DNA of 12,553 bases from Chloroflexota bacterium (GTDB lineage: Bacteria > Chloroflexota > Anaerolineae > 4572-78): assembly GCA_024278015.1 (NCBI GenBank), contig JAJRUC010000204.1, positions 1 to 12,553 on the forward strand. Reading direction: 5' to 3'. Positions 5,636-12,553 of this stretch are shown here, piece after piece. The notes beneath the pieces are model-generated. The model saw only the letters and a program-made list of their open reading frames with translations. It did not search any database and had not been told where the DNA came from. The number at the start of each line of letters is the position of its first letter. The stretch's first letter is position 1. Position numbers and translations under genes: made by a program.

Positions 5636-6908
5636 AAATAACCTGGGCGCAGGCCGCGTTGGTTTGGGCCAGTCCCAGCCCCAACACCGCTGGCGATTCG
5701 GCGGAGATGACAAGGTAATCCGGCCGGATGGTCAGCCCAATTTGCGCGTTCAGCCGGATGGTGTCGTCAAGCGGGGGTGACGGCGCGCCCGCCGCCAGCG
5801 TCTTCAGCCCCCGTTGCCGGGCGGCCAGGGCCATCTCCATCGCCTGATGCAAACTGCCCAAACGCGGCATATCCAGCAAAATCGCCTCCGCCGCGCCGGC
5901 ATCGGCCAGGGCGTGGACATCTGCCGCAGACCGCATCCACGCCCCGGCGGCCAGAGTAACAGCCATCTTCCTGAAACGCAGATACGATTTCAACTCCTTC
6001 AGCCAATTGATTTGGGCCGAAAGACTATCCTTGATAACCGGGTCGCACACAATGAGCGCGCAGGGCGCGGTGACATGCTGCATGCCGTACAACGCCCCCA
6101 GAATTTTTCCCGCATCATCATTAAAGAGCGCGCCCGGACGGCCTTGCGCGTTCAGCAAAATAGCCGGGCGGTACGCCGTTGGCGTGGCGGCGCGTAAAAA
6201 ATCGCCGGCCTCCCGCAGCCGGTTTTGCAGCGTTTCGGCTTGCGGCCCCAACTCGGCCGCCCCCGCCGATTGGGGCAGGGTGAAGCCGAAGGCCGCCGGT
6301 TGGTATTGATGGGTTTGTTCAACGTGGCGCGGGGTGAGCGCGTTGAAAGCGGCCAGCAGGCGGGGTGATTTTTGGGAGAGCGACAGCCCGTACTCGTGGG
6401 CCAGCACTTCGGCGGGCAGGCGGTTTTGCTCCCAGGCCACGGTTTTAAGCAACGCCAGGCTCAGGGCGTAGCGCACCGCCGGGGGGATAACCCGGCGGCT
6501 GACGCTGGTAATCGGTTCGGGGGCGGTGGCCGGCCGGCCGATGCGTCCGGTCAACAGGTTTCGACGGGAGATGGCGACCGGTTGGGCCGGTGCAGGGGTG
6601 TGGGTGGTGGTCACTTCGCGGGTCAGGCTATCGAGCAGGGCGGCCAATGGTTTGAAGCGGGCCGGCGACATACCGCGCAGCGCAGGTTCCACTATCTGCC
6701 GGATGATGCCGGCGGCCACCGAAAGTGCGGGCGGGGCGGCAGAGCCGGCGTCGGATGACGCAAACGGATAATTAAGCCAGATGACGGGTCGATTGTCGAG
6801 GCCCACCCCCACGGCTCCAATTTGAAGCGGAGGGGGCGGGATTTCAAACTCTGCGGCGGGGCCAACCAGCCGAATATCGGTGAGACGGGGCGCGGATGAC
6901 GGGGGCAT
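5616..6908 (-). CDS. Methylaspartate ammonia-lyase-like protein lacking the catalytic residues
   Basis: A 430-residue protein starting at ATG 6908-6906, two bases after the stop of the CBS-ACT gene (TGA-GT-ATG), so probably coupled. The frame stays open upstream to 7067, but only across that gene. Parts resemble the enolase-superfamily enzyme methylaspartate ammonia-lyase: PPAVRYALSLALL (about 142-154) matches LHTAIRYG-ALLDAV, AEVLAHEYGL (166-175) matches AEV-EEY, and residues 250-425 can be laid almost without gaps on the catalytic barrel. Against the remembered Clostridium enzyme, metal ligands D238, E273 and D307 fall on N253, C288 and G322, and catalytic K331 on D346; the GGTCNET loop is AGAPSPP. 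It is therefore unlikely to be an active Mg-dependent lyase. A Pro/Ala-rich insertion lies near 101-135. Fold assignment is moderately sure; role unknown, perhaps ligand binding or a new reaction. Confidence 0.6.
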   Translation of the reverse strand: MPPSSAPRLTDIRLVGPAAEFEIPPPPLQIGAVGVGLDNRPVIWLNYPFASSDAGSAAPPALSVAAGIIRQIVEPALRGMSPARFKPLAALLDSLTREVTTTHTPAPAQPVAISRRNLLTGRIGRPATAPEPITSVSRRVIPPAVRYALSLALLKTVAWEQNRLPAEVLAHEYGLSLSQKSPRLLAAFNALTPRHVEQTHQYQPAAFGFTLPQSAGAAELGPQAETLQNRLREAGDFLRAATPTAYRPAILLNAQGRPGALFNDDAGKILGALYGMQHVTAPCALIVCDPVIKDSLSAQINWLKELKSYLRFRKMAVTLAAGAWMRSAADVHALADAGAAEAILLDMPRLGSLHQAMEMALAARQRGLKTLAAGAPSPPLDDTIRLNAQIGLTIRPDYLVISAESPAVLGLGLAQTNAACAQVISMQRTV

Positions 6909-6910
6909 AC

Positions 6911-7570
6911 TCAGGCCACGTTGCGAATATCGATGACTTCCTGGTCCGGAATTTGGTTGAGAATGTCTTCCACGCGGGCGGCGGCCACCAGCCGAATTTT
7001 GAGGACGGCATCGTAAAATCCGTCTGCTTTGGGCGACGGATACGTGCCGATGCCCATTACGCCCCAATTCTGGTCGCCCAGGGCGGTCATCAGTTTGCTG
7101 AACTCGCCGGGGCGGTTGGGCATGCGCACCGTCACGCGCACCCCTTCAACGGGCAGTCCCAGCATCTCCTGAAAGGCGTTGAGCAGGTCTATTTCGGTGA
7201 TGATGCCTGTCACCACGCCGCCGTTTTCCATAACGGGCAGACAACCGATTTTGTGGTCGGCCATAATGCGGGCTGCCCGCTCGATGGTGCGTTCCGGGGT
7301 GATGGTTTGCACTTTGGTTGAGGGCAGCATCACGTTTTTAACGGTCATATTAGAGAGATGGCGGGTGATGTCCCACAAATTCAGGCTGCCCAGGGTATCG
7401 GTTTTAAGCGAGAGGCGTTGGCGGGTGACAAGGCCCAGCAGCCGTTTGCCGTCGCCGGCCACCGGCAGATGCCGAATTTTGTTGTCGGCCATAATCTGTT
7501 GCGCTTTAACGACGGGCATTGTGGCGGGGACGATGATGGGGTGGCGGGTCATACAGTCTTTTACGAGCAT
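6911..7570 (-). CDS. CBS-CBS-ACT domain protein (AcuB-like)
   Basis: A 219-residue regulatory protein. CBS motif 1 spans about residues 1-55 (VKDCMTRHPIIV, IRHLPV, LLGLVTR), CBS motif 2 about 76-132 (VKNVMLP, IGCLPVMENG, TGIITEIDLL) and an ACT domain about 144-219 (VRVTVRMPNRPGEFSKL). Order and length match AcuB-type proteins. Tandem CBS domains usually bind adenine nucleotides and ACT domains amino acids, so an energy or metabolite sensor is likely; the target is unknown. ATG 7570 is preferred because AAGGG lies about 10 nt upstream and the protein then begins MLVKDCMT, usual for CBS proteins; ATG 7579 is also possible and would overlap the transporter stop. It starts one base after the TAG of the fused ATPase gene and ends two bases before the lyase-like start, so all three are probably co-translated. 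No membrane segment is seen. Confidence 0.85.
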   Translation of the reverse strand: MLVKDCMTRHPIIVPATMPVVKAQQIMADNKIRHLPVAGDGKRLLGLVTRQRLSLKTDTLGSLNLWDITRHLSNMTVKNVMLPSTKVQTITPERTIERAARIMADHKIGCLPVMENGGVVTGIITEIDLLNAFQEMLGLPVEGVRVTVRMPNRPGEFSKLMTALGDQNWGVMGIGTYPSPKADGFYDAVLKIRLVAAARVEDILNQIPDQEVIDIRNVA

Positions 7571-7571
7571 A

Positions 7572-9671
7572 CTATCCATTCCCTTCTTTGGAAATAACCG
7601 GTTCAAACGTCGTCAGGGTATCGGTCGGCAGATGGCAGAAAATTTTGTGTTCGTCATCCGGTTCGCGCCAGGGCGGAATTTCGGTTTGGCAGATTTTGCC
7701 GCCGTTTGGCAGTAGATTGCGGCGCGGGCAGCGGGTGTGAAACCGGCAGCCGGCGGGCGGATTGATGGCGCTGGGTACGTTGCCTTGCAGCCGAATGTGT
7801 TTTTGTTTGGCGGTGGGGTCCGGCACGGGCACCGCAGAGAGGAGGGCTTCGGTGTAGGGGTGGTAGGGGGGGGCGTAAATGGCTTCCGCCGGGCCGATTT
7901 CCATAATTTGGCCCAGGTACATGACCGCAATTTCATCGGAAAAGAAGCGCACCACGCTCAGGTCGTGGGCAATAAAGACCAGGGTGGTATCATATTTCTG
8001 TTGAATTTCCAGCAGCAGGTTCAGCACGGCGGCCTGCACAGATACATCCAGGGCGCTGACCGGCTCATCGCACAAAATTAAATCGGGCCGGCTGGCCAGG
8101 GCGCGGGCAATGCCCACCCGTTGTTTTTCGCCGCCGCTCAACTGGCGCGGCAGGCGGTCGAAATAGTTGGCCCCCAGCCGCATCGTTTCCAGCAGGTTGA
8201 CGACTTCGGCCCGCACCTGGTCGTTGGGTACGGTTTTGAAGCGTCTGATGGGCCGGGCAATTTGCTGCCCCACGGTGTAGGTTGGATTCATGGTCGAATC
8301 AGGATTTTGAAAGACCATCTGCAATTCCTTGATAACCTGCTCGTCTCTGGTAGAGAGGTTGCCGGTTATATCAAAGCCCAAAAATTTCACATCGCCGCCG
8401 GTGCTGTCTTCCAGGCCGATGATGGTTTTGACCAGCGTACTTTTGCCGCAGCCCGATTCGCCCACCACGCCCAGGGTTTTGCCCCGTTTAATCTGGAAGG
8501 TGGCGTCTTCGACGGCTTTGACAAAGCGTTTTTCGCCCAGGCCCAAGACATCTTTCAGCGAACTGCCTTTGACGGGATAGTATGTTTTCAGGCTTTTGGC
8601 TTCCAGAATGGGTTGGTCGGCGGCAGCCTGGGCAATGACGGCGGGCGGGGCAATGACATCTTCCGTCGGGGTCCATTGCCTCCAGTCAATTTCTTCTGCC
8701 AGATGGCAGCGCACATTAACGTTGTCCAGCGCGCGCAAGGCGGGGTGTTCTTCCTGACAGCGGTTGTCGGCGTAATCGCAGCGGGGGGCGAACATACAGC
8801 CGGCGGGCCGGTTGCCGGGGGGGGGGACGCGCCCCGGAATGGGGTAGAGGATGCTTTCGGATTTGTTGGCGCCCAGTTTCGGCACGCAGCGCATTAGCCC
8901 CTGGGTGTACGGATGGCGCGGGTTTTTGAAGATTTCTTCAACCGTGCCTTGCTCTACCATCTCTCCGGCGTACATTACCCCCACCCGCGTTGCCACGCGC
9001 GCCACCACGCCCAAATTGTGGGTGATGTACATAATGGCGGTGTCGTATTCGTGCCGCAGTTCGGCGATAAGGTCTAAAACGGCGGCTTCGACGGTTACGT
9101 CCAGGGCGGTGGTCGGTTCATCCATAATGAGCAGGGCCGGATTGTTGAGCAGGGCCATACCAATGACCACGCGCTGCTGCTGCCCGCCGGAAATCTGGTG
9201 CGGATACCGTTTCATGACGTTGACCGGGTCCGGCATGTACACCCGTTCCAGCATTTTGGCGCACCGTTTTTCGGCTTCGGCGTCGCTGATGCCCCGGTGG
9301 ATGGTCAGCACCTCTTTCATCTGGTCGCCCAGCCGCATTGAGGGGTTGAGGGCTTGCATGGGGTCCTGATAGACCATCGCAATCTGGTCGCCGCGCAACA
9401 GGCGCAGTTCGCTCTTTGATTTTTGCGTCAGTTCCTGCCCCAAAAATTTAATCTGGCCCCGTTTGACGTAGCCGTTTGCCCCCAAAAAATTGAGGACGGC
9501 CCAGGCCACAGTGCTTTTACCGCAGCCCGATTCGCCGACGATGCCGTAAGCCTCGCCCCGTTTGATGACGAATGAGGCATCCTGCACGGCTTCAATCTCG
9601 CCGCCGCGAATTTTGTAGGCCACGGCCAGGTCTTTAACCTGCAAAACAGGCGATGCTTTGTTGTCAACCAT
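7572..9671 (-). CDS. Fused dipeptide/oligopeptide ABC transporter ATPase (DppD-DppF in one chain)
   Basis: A 699-residue cytoplasmic ATPase with two complete nucleotide-binding domains. NBD1: Walker A GESGCGKST at 46-54, signature ISGGQQQR from 160, Walker B LLIMDEP with D184-E185. NBD2: Walker A GESGCGKST at 404-412, signature LSGGEKQR from 511, Walker B LILCDEP with D535-E536. Each NBD is followed by an oligopeptide-type C-terminal extension with clustered cysteines (GCMFAPRC and later C; GCRFHTRC and later C), a region reported to hold an iron-sulfur cluster in some Dpp ATPases. An acidic, Ala-rich linker of about 40 residues joins the halves. The first half resembles DppD/OppD and the second DppF/OppF, so one chain can supply both sites. 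ATG 9671 has GGGAG 5 nt upstream and lies 13 nt after the DppC-type gene. The transported substrate cannot be deduced. Confidence 0.95.
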   Translation of the reverse strand: MVDNKASPVLQVKDLAVAYKIRGGEIEAVQDASFVIKRGEAYGIVGESGCGKSTVAWAVLNFLGANGYVKRGQIKFLGQELTQKSKSELRLLRGDQIAMVYQDPMQALNPSMRLGDQMKEVLTIHRGISDAEAEKRCAKMLERVYMPDPVNVMKRYPHQISGGQQQRVVIGMALLNNPALLIMDEPTTALDVTVEAAVLDLIAELRHEYDTAIMYITHNLGVVARVATRVGVMYAGEMVEQGTVEEIFKNPRHPYTQGLMRCVPKLGANKSESILYPIPGRVPPPGNRPAGCMFAPRCDYADNRCQEEHPALRALDNVNVRCHLAEEIDWRQWTPTEDVIAPPAVIAQAAADQPILEAKSLKTYYPVKGSSLKDVLGLGEKRFVKAVEDATFQIKRGKTLGVVGESGCGKSTLVKTIIGLEDSTGGDVKFLGFDITGNLSTRDEQVIKELQMVFQNPDSTMNPTYTVGQQIARPIRRFKTVPNDQVRAEVVNLLETMRLGANYFDRLPRQLSGGEKQRVGIARALASRPDLILCDEPVSALDVSVQAAVLNLLLEIQQKYDTTLVFIAHDLSVVRFFSDEIAVMYLGQIMEIGPAEAIYAPPYHPYTEALLSAVPVPDPTAKQKHIRLQGNVPSAINPPAGCRFHTRCPRRNLLPNGGKICQTEIPPWREPDDEHKIFCHLPTDTLTTFEPVISKEGNG

Positions 9672-9684
9672 GGAAACTCCCTGA

Positions 9685-10608
9685 TTATTTTTGATAACGG
9701 CTTAATTCTTCGCGCAGGCCGTCGGCGAAGAGGTTCAGGCCAATGACCAGACTGGCAATAGCCAGCGACGGCCAGACAACCGCCAGCGGATTGGCGAAGA
9801 TGCTGCGGCGGGCTTCGTTGACCATGTTGCCCCAATCCGGGTCCGGCGGGGGCAGGCCAATGCCCAAAAAGCCCAGCGTGCCAATGGCGAAGATGGCGTA
9901 TCCCACCCGCAACATGGAATCGACCAGCAGCGGGCCTCTGGCGTTGGGCAGAATCTCCTTGAACATAATGTACCATATCGTTTCGGCGCGCGTTTCGGCG
10001 GCGCGGATGTAGTCGCGGGTTTTGATGTCCAGGGTCAGGCTGCGTACCAGGCGGGCCACTCCCGGCGCGCCGGTAATGGTGATGGCTACAATCACCACCA
10101 GGTCGCCCTGCCCCAGGGCGGCAATGACCACCAGATAGAGGACAATGACCGGAAACGCGATGAGGGCATCCAGAAATTGCATAATAATCTGGTCTGTCCA
10201 GCCGCCGCGATACCCGGCATTAAGCCCCAGCACGGCCCCCAGCGTTACCGACCCCAGCACGCCCCAAATGGCGACGCCGCCGGGCAGGATGGCCTTGCCC
10301 CAGGGCAGGCGCGTTTTTAGCAAAATAACCTGCGTGCCCTGCATCAGCCGGGATAGAATATCGCGCCCCAACTGGTCTGTGCCCAGCAGGTTTTGGATAT
10401 TGGGCGGGGTGTTCTGGATAAAATCGGTGGCGTTGGGCGGGTACGGCGTCCAGAATAATGAAACGAGCGCCGTGACAATCCAGAACAGCACCATTATCAT
10501 GCCGATTGTGCCGACCCGGGAATCGAAGATGATGGATATATTTTTCCACATTCGGCGCAGGCGAGAGGGCGGAGCGGCCAGCTTCAAACCTGATTGCATT
10601 GCTTCCAT
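9685..10608 (-). CDS. dppC: ABC transporter permease, DppC type
   Basis: A 307-residue inner-membrane permease of the dipeptide/oligopeptide/nickel importer family. An N-terminal OppC-like segment (residues about 25-60, with one TM helix) leads to the loop TDQLGRDILSRLMQGTQ, the family's periplasmic motif before the core. The BPD-transport core carries the EAA-type coupling loop around RAAETRAETIWYIMFKEILPNA and ends in LGFLGIGLPPPDPDWGNMV, characteristic of DppC. Length is normal (about 290-310). Start ATG 10608 has AAGGAG 5 nt upstream. It follows the DppB-type gene by 58 nt and precedes the fused ATPase gene by 13 nt. It would pair with the DppB-type subunit to form the translocation channel. 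Confidence is high for family, low for substrate. Confidence 0.95.
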   Translation of the reverse strand: MEAMQSGLKLAAPPSRLRRMWKNISIIFDSRVGTIGMIMVLFWIVTALVSLFWTPYPPNATDFIQNTPPNIQNLLGTDQLGRDILSRLMQGTQVILLKTRLPWGKAILPGGVAIWGVLGSVTLGAVLGLNAGYRGGWTDQIIMQFLDALIAFPVIVLYLVVIAALGQGDLVVIVAITITGAPGVARLVRSLTLDIKTRDYIRAAETRAETIWYIMFKEILPNARGPLLVDSMLRVGYAIFAIGTLGFLGIGLPPPDPDWGNMVNEARRSIFANPLAVVWPSLAIASLVIGLNLFADGLREELSRYQK

Positions 10609-10666
10609 ACGGACTCCTTATGTAAAAATCGACAAAGGCAGAGAACGGTTACGGTGAATTTGCAGG
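10609..10666 (-). other. dppB-dppC spacer with a motif shared with the dppB leader
   Basis: 58 nt between the permease genes. On the minus strand the 10-mer GATTTTTACA (10630-10621) precedes the Shine-Dalgarno AAGGAG; the same 10-mer (11986-11977) precedes the dppB Shine-Dalgarno. No stem precedes the T-run here, so it is not a terminator. It may be a ribosome standby or enhancer sequence, or chance. Confidence 0.3.
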
Positions 10667-11965
10667 TTAAGAGTAGCGAATACGCGGGTTAAGGAAGGTA
10701 TAGGCCAGGTCGCCAACCAGCCGGGTGGCAATGGCAATGGTAACGGTGAGCATGGCCGCCGCTTCGACGGCGTTAAAATCGCCGAAAATGGCGGCATCGT
10801 AAATGTATTTGCCCAGCCCCGGAAAGCCGAAAATCACTTCGACGACCACCACGCCGCCAATCAGCCAATTAACGTGCAACATAATTACGGTGATGGGGGC
10901 CATCAGGGCGTTGCGCACCGCGTGTCGCAGCACAACGCGCCAGTAGGGCATCCCCTTGAGAATGGCGGTGCGAATATAGGCCGAGTCCATCACTTCTACC
11001 ATGCTGGCTCTGGTCATACGGATGATGTAGCCCAGTTCAACGGCGGTCAGGGTCAGGATGGGCAGCGCAATCAGTTTCGGGTCTTTGAAGATGGCGTCAT
11101 CGCTTAAAAAAATGGATACGGCGGGCAGCGCTTTAAGCCAAATGCCGAAAATCAATATCAAAAAGATGCCGCTGACAAATTCCGGGGTGGCGGTTGCGCC
11201 CAAACTGGTGATGGAAATGAACCGGTCAAGGGGTTTGCCGTCGTTGATACCGGCGATAATGCCGAAGAAGAGGGCCAGCGGCATGATGAACAGGAAGGCC
11301 ACGCCGGCCAAAATGGCCGTGTTGCGGACTCTGGGGAAGAGTGTCACCGCTACCGGCCGTCCATATTGCAGCGACTTGCCGGGGTCGCCCCGCAGCAAGC
11401 CTTTGCGCAACGGGATGTATTCCTGGGGGCCGTCTCCTGCTTTGCGCAAGCCGGCTTTGGTCAACACCCAAACTTCCGAGCCTTCGCCCCGCACCCATTT
11501 TACGGCGTTGTTTTTGTTATCCAGGCCCCAGAAAAATTCTTGCCCGGCGGCGTTGGTTTGCCATTTTCCGCTGACCAGGTGGGATGTGGTTGACCCGTCG
11601 GCCTGGCGTTCCAGGGCTTGCAGGTGGCCGTCTTCCAGTTTCCAGCGGGTTAATTGGCCGTCAACATCGGCCCACCAGTCTTTTTCGTCAGTTTGGGGGT
11701 TGGTGGCCGTTACCAACGGATAGCCGACGCGCTTTGCGGCCCGCCAGTCATTGCCAATCAGCCAATCGACATAACGCTGCCACGCCGGGGCGTTTAACCC
11801 CAGTTGGGCGCGGTACGAGGCGCGCTGCTCCGGCGTGGAAAAGACGCCCAGGATTTTAACGGTGATGTCGCCGCTGCCCACTTCCAGCAGCAAAAAAAGG
11901 GCCATGGAAACCAGAAGCATGGTGGTAATGGTTGAAAGAATACTGCGCGCAATAAATCGGGCCAT
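10667..11965 (-). CDS. dppB: ABC transporter permease, DppB type, with a large external insertion
   Basis: A 432-residue permease, about 100-120 longer than usual DppB/OppB (about 305-340). Residues 8-28 form TM1 and the sequence follows DppB up to W68-L69. Normally GLLRGD-GKSL follows directly; here that motif starts at G189 (GLLRGDPGKSL), so residues about 71-188 are extra. The insertion is polar, has no TM segment and contains eight tryptophans (W74, W97, W98, W108, W135, W146, W157, W166), suggesting a small beta-rich external domain. From 189 the permease core is normal, with the coupling loop TAILKGMPYWRVVLRHAVRNA and the end FLNPRIRYS. Start ATG 11965 has AGGAG 7 nt upstream. It is the first permease gene after the binding-protein gene and a terminator-like hairpin. 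The insertion may shape binding-protein docking, which is inference. Confidence 0.93.
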   Translation of the reverse strand: MARFIARSILSTITTMLLVSMALFLLLEVGSGDITVKILGVFSTPEQRASYRAQLGLNAPAWQRYVDWLIGNDWRAAKRVGYPLVTATNPQTDEKDWWADVDGQLTRWKLEDGHLQALERQADGSTTSHLVSGKWQTNAAGQEFFWGLDNKNNAVKWVRGEGSEVWVLTKAGLRKAGDGPQEYIPLRKGLLRGDPGKSLQYGRPVAVTLFPRVRNTAILAGVAFLFIMPLALFFGIIAGINDGKPLDRFISITSLGATATPEFVSGIFLILIFGIWLKALPAVSIFLSDDAIFKDPKLIALPILTLTAVELGYIIRMTRASMVEVMDSAYIRTAILKGMPYWRVVLRHAVRNALMAPITVIMLHVNWLIGGVVVVEVIFGFPGLGKYIYDAAIFGDFNAVEAAAMLTVTIAIATRLVGDLAYTFLNPRIRYS

Positions 11966-11972
11966 AGGCTTG

Positions 11973-11991
11973 CTCCTGTAAAAATCAGGAG
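11973..11991 (-). promoter_or_regulatory. Alternative pairing between the terminator arm and the dppB Shine-Dalgarno
   Basis: On the minus strand CTCCTG (11991-11986), the 3' end of the terminator stem, is a perfect 6-bp complement of CAGGAG (11978-11973), the dppB Shine-Dalgarno, with a 7-nt ATTTTTA loop. The same CTCCTG pairs with an upstream CAGGAG in the longer stem, so the two folds exclude each other. The long stem would leave the ribosome binding site free; losing it would hide the site. Confidence 0.45.
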
Positions 11992-12024
11992 ATGGGAGAG
12001 TACAATCTCTCTCCCAATCTCCTG
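11980..12024 (-). terminator. Hairpin with T-tract between the binding-protein and permease genes
   Basis: On the minus strand a 15-bp stem with one bulged base (arms 12024-12009 and 12000-11986, 8-nt loop) is followed after one base by TTTTT (11984-11980). This is an intrinsic-terminator shape placed 33 nt after the solute-binding-protein stop and just before dppB. In importer operons such partial terminators commonly keep the binding protein more abundant than the membrane subunits. Readthrough must occur unless dppB has its own promoter, and no convincing one is seen in this gap. Confidence 0.7.
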
Positions 12025-12056
12025 TCTTCTAAATTCCGGTTTTGGGTGACGCGGGT

Positions 12057-12553
12057 TCAGGCATCTTTCCAGACTTCGTAGAGGAGGTCATAGGCGGTAG
12101 GATGCCCCTGAACATTTTTAAATTCAGAGCGGGTGATGTTCCACACGTTTTTCCAGAAGCTGTTCCCAATGGGGCCGCGGTCTTGCATAATGTCTTCGAT
12201 TTGGCACATGATTTTGCGGCGCGCTTCCACGTCCAGGGTTCCTTCTGCCTGGCGCAGCAGGGTTTCAAACTCGTCATCAGACCAGCGAGTTTCATTCCAT
12301 GCGCCAATGGCTTCTTTGGTGTAGGCCAGCGGCAACACCATCGTATCAAGCGGGCGGTGCGTCCAGGAGGTAATCCCCAGGTCAACTTCCGTCCAGCGGT
12401 CCCAGTAGCCACCCGGCTCGGTGATGTCCAGCTTGATGTCAAAGCCTCCGGGGGCGGCCAGTTCTTTCAGGGCCTGGGCCAGTTCCGGTTCGTTCTGGTC
12501 GTTTTTGGTAGCCAGGGTAACTTGCAAGCCGTCGGGATAGCCCGCTTCGGCCA
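12057..12553 (-). CDS. Solute-binding protein, SBP_bac_5 (DppA/OppA family), 5' partial
   Basis: The last 164 residues of an extracytoplasmic binding protein whose start and signal peptide lie beyond the right edge; the frame is open to the window end. It begins AEAGYPDGLQVTLAT, matching the typical LLAEAGYPDGF block of family 5, and continues with YWDRWTEVDLGITSW and a C-terminal GNSFWKNVWNITRSEFKNV segment. Members are usually 500-600 residues, so about a third is visible. The family delivers peptides, nickel, opines or other small solutes to DppBC-type permeases. The 91-nt gap to dppB contains a terminator-like hairpin. Ligand specificity cannot be read from this part. Aromatic residues are frequent. 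Confidence 0.92.
   Translation of the reverse strand, partial: AEAGYPDGLQVTLATKNDQNEPELAQALKELAAPGGFDIKLDITEPGGYWDRWTEVDLGITSWTHRPLDTMVLPLAYTKEAIGAWNETRWSDDEFETLLRQAEGTLDVEARRKIMCQIEDIMQDRGPIGNSFWKNVWNITRSEFKNVQGHPTAYDLLYEVWKDA

Noticed and set aside
5616..6908. Calling this gene an active methylaspartate ammonia-lyase
   Set aside because: The positions aligning with the metal ligands and catalytic lysine are not conserved, so the enzyme name would mislead.
6909..7067. N-terminal extension of the lyase-like protein back to 7067
   Set aside because: Its residues come from the CBS-ACT gene read in another frame, are Arg/Gly/Ser-rich without domain character, and an ATG at 6908 fits tight coupling.
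8121..8897. 258-codon plus-strand open frame opposite the fused ATPase gene
   Set aside because: It is antisense to a gene with full Walker A, signature and Walker B motifs, and its product shows no recognisable domain; long antisense frames are expected in GC-rich DNA.

Overview
The window carries two convergent gene blocks on GC-rich DNA with ATG, GTG and TTG starts. Gene content (anaerobic-type corrinoid methyl transfer, DUF1638, a dipeptide-type ABC transporter with a fused ATPase) would fit an anaerobic or facultative bacterium such as Chloroflexota/Anaerolineae. That placement is an inference from gene content only. No rRNA or other phylogenetic marker is present.

Plus strand, 1-5635: a corrinoid one-carbon operon that enters from the left. 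In order it holds (1) the C-terminal two thirds of an ASKHA/DUF4445 ATP-dependent corrinoid reactivator, (2) a small corrinoid protein with the cobalt-ligand motif DxHxxG, (3) a zinc-type homocysteine S-methyltransferase, (4) a pterin-binding methyltetrahydrofolate:corrinoid methyltransferase, (5) a DUF1638 protein overlapping gene 4 by 4 nt, and (6) a YitT-family membrane protein. Genes 2, 3 and 4 match the cobalamin, homocysteine and folate modules of MetH as separate polypeptides, with gene 1 replacing SAM-dependent reactivation. The simplest reading is a split methionine synthase. The alternative is a methyl-corrinoid demethylation pathway whose substrate-specific enzyme lies upstream. The three enzymes that must dock on the corrinoid protein (genes 1, 3, 4) all end in arginine-rich tails, while the corrinoid protein has a strongly acidic N-terminus. 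The 140-nt gap between genes 3 and 4 holds a nested inverted-repeat element that runs into a hairpin over the gene 4 ribosome binding site.

Minus strand, 12553-5616: an ABC importer operon read right to left. It holds the C-terminal part of an SBP_bac_5 solute-binding protein, a hairpin plus T-tract terminator/attenuator, DppB-type and DppC-type permeases, a fused DppD-DppF ATPase, a CBS-CBS-ACT (AcuB-like) protein and a protein that looks like a catalytically dead methylaspartate ammonia-lyase. The last three genes are joined by overlaps or gaps of 1-2 nt, so the sensor-like and lyase-like proteins appear to be made with the transporter. The DppB-type permease has an extra Trp-rich domain of about 118 residues in its first external loop.

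The two blocks meet tail to tail, with a 20-bp overlap of the yitT-family and lyase-like coding ends. Coding density is very high. No tRNA, rRNA, CRISPR array or insertion sequence is visible, and no gene-free stretch exceeds 140 bases.
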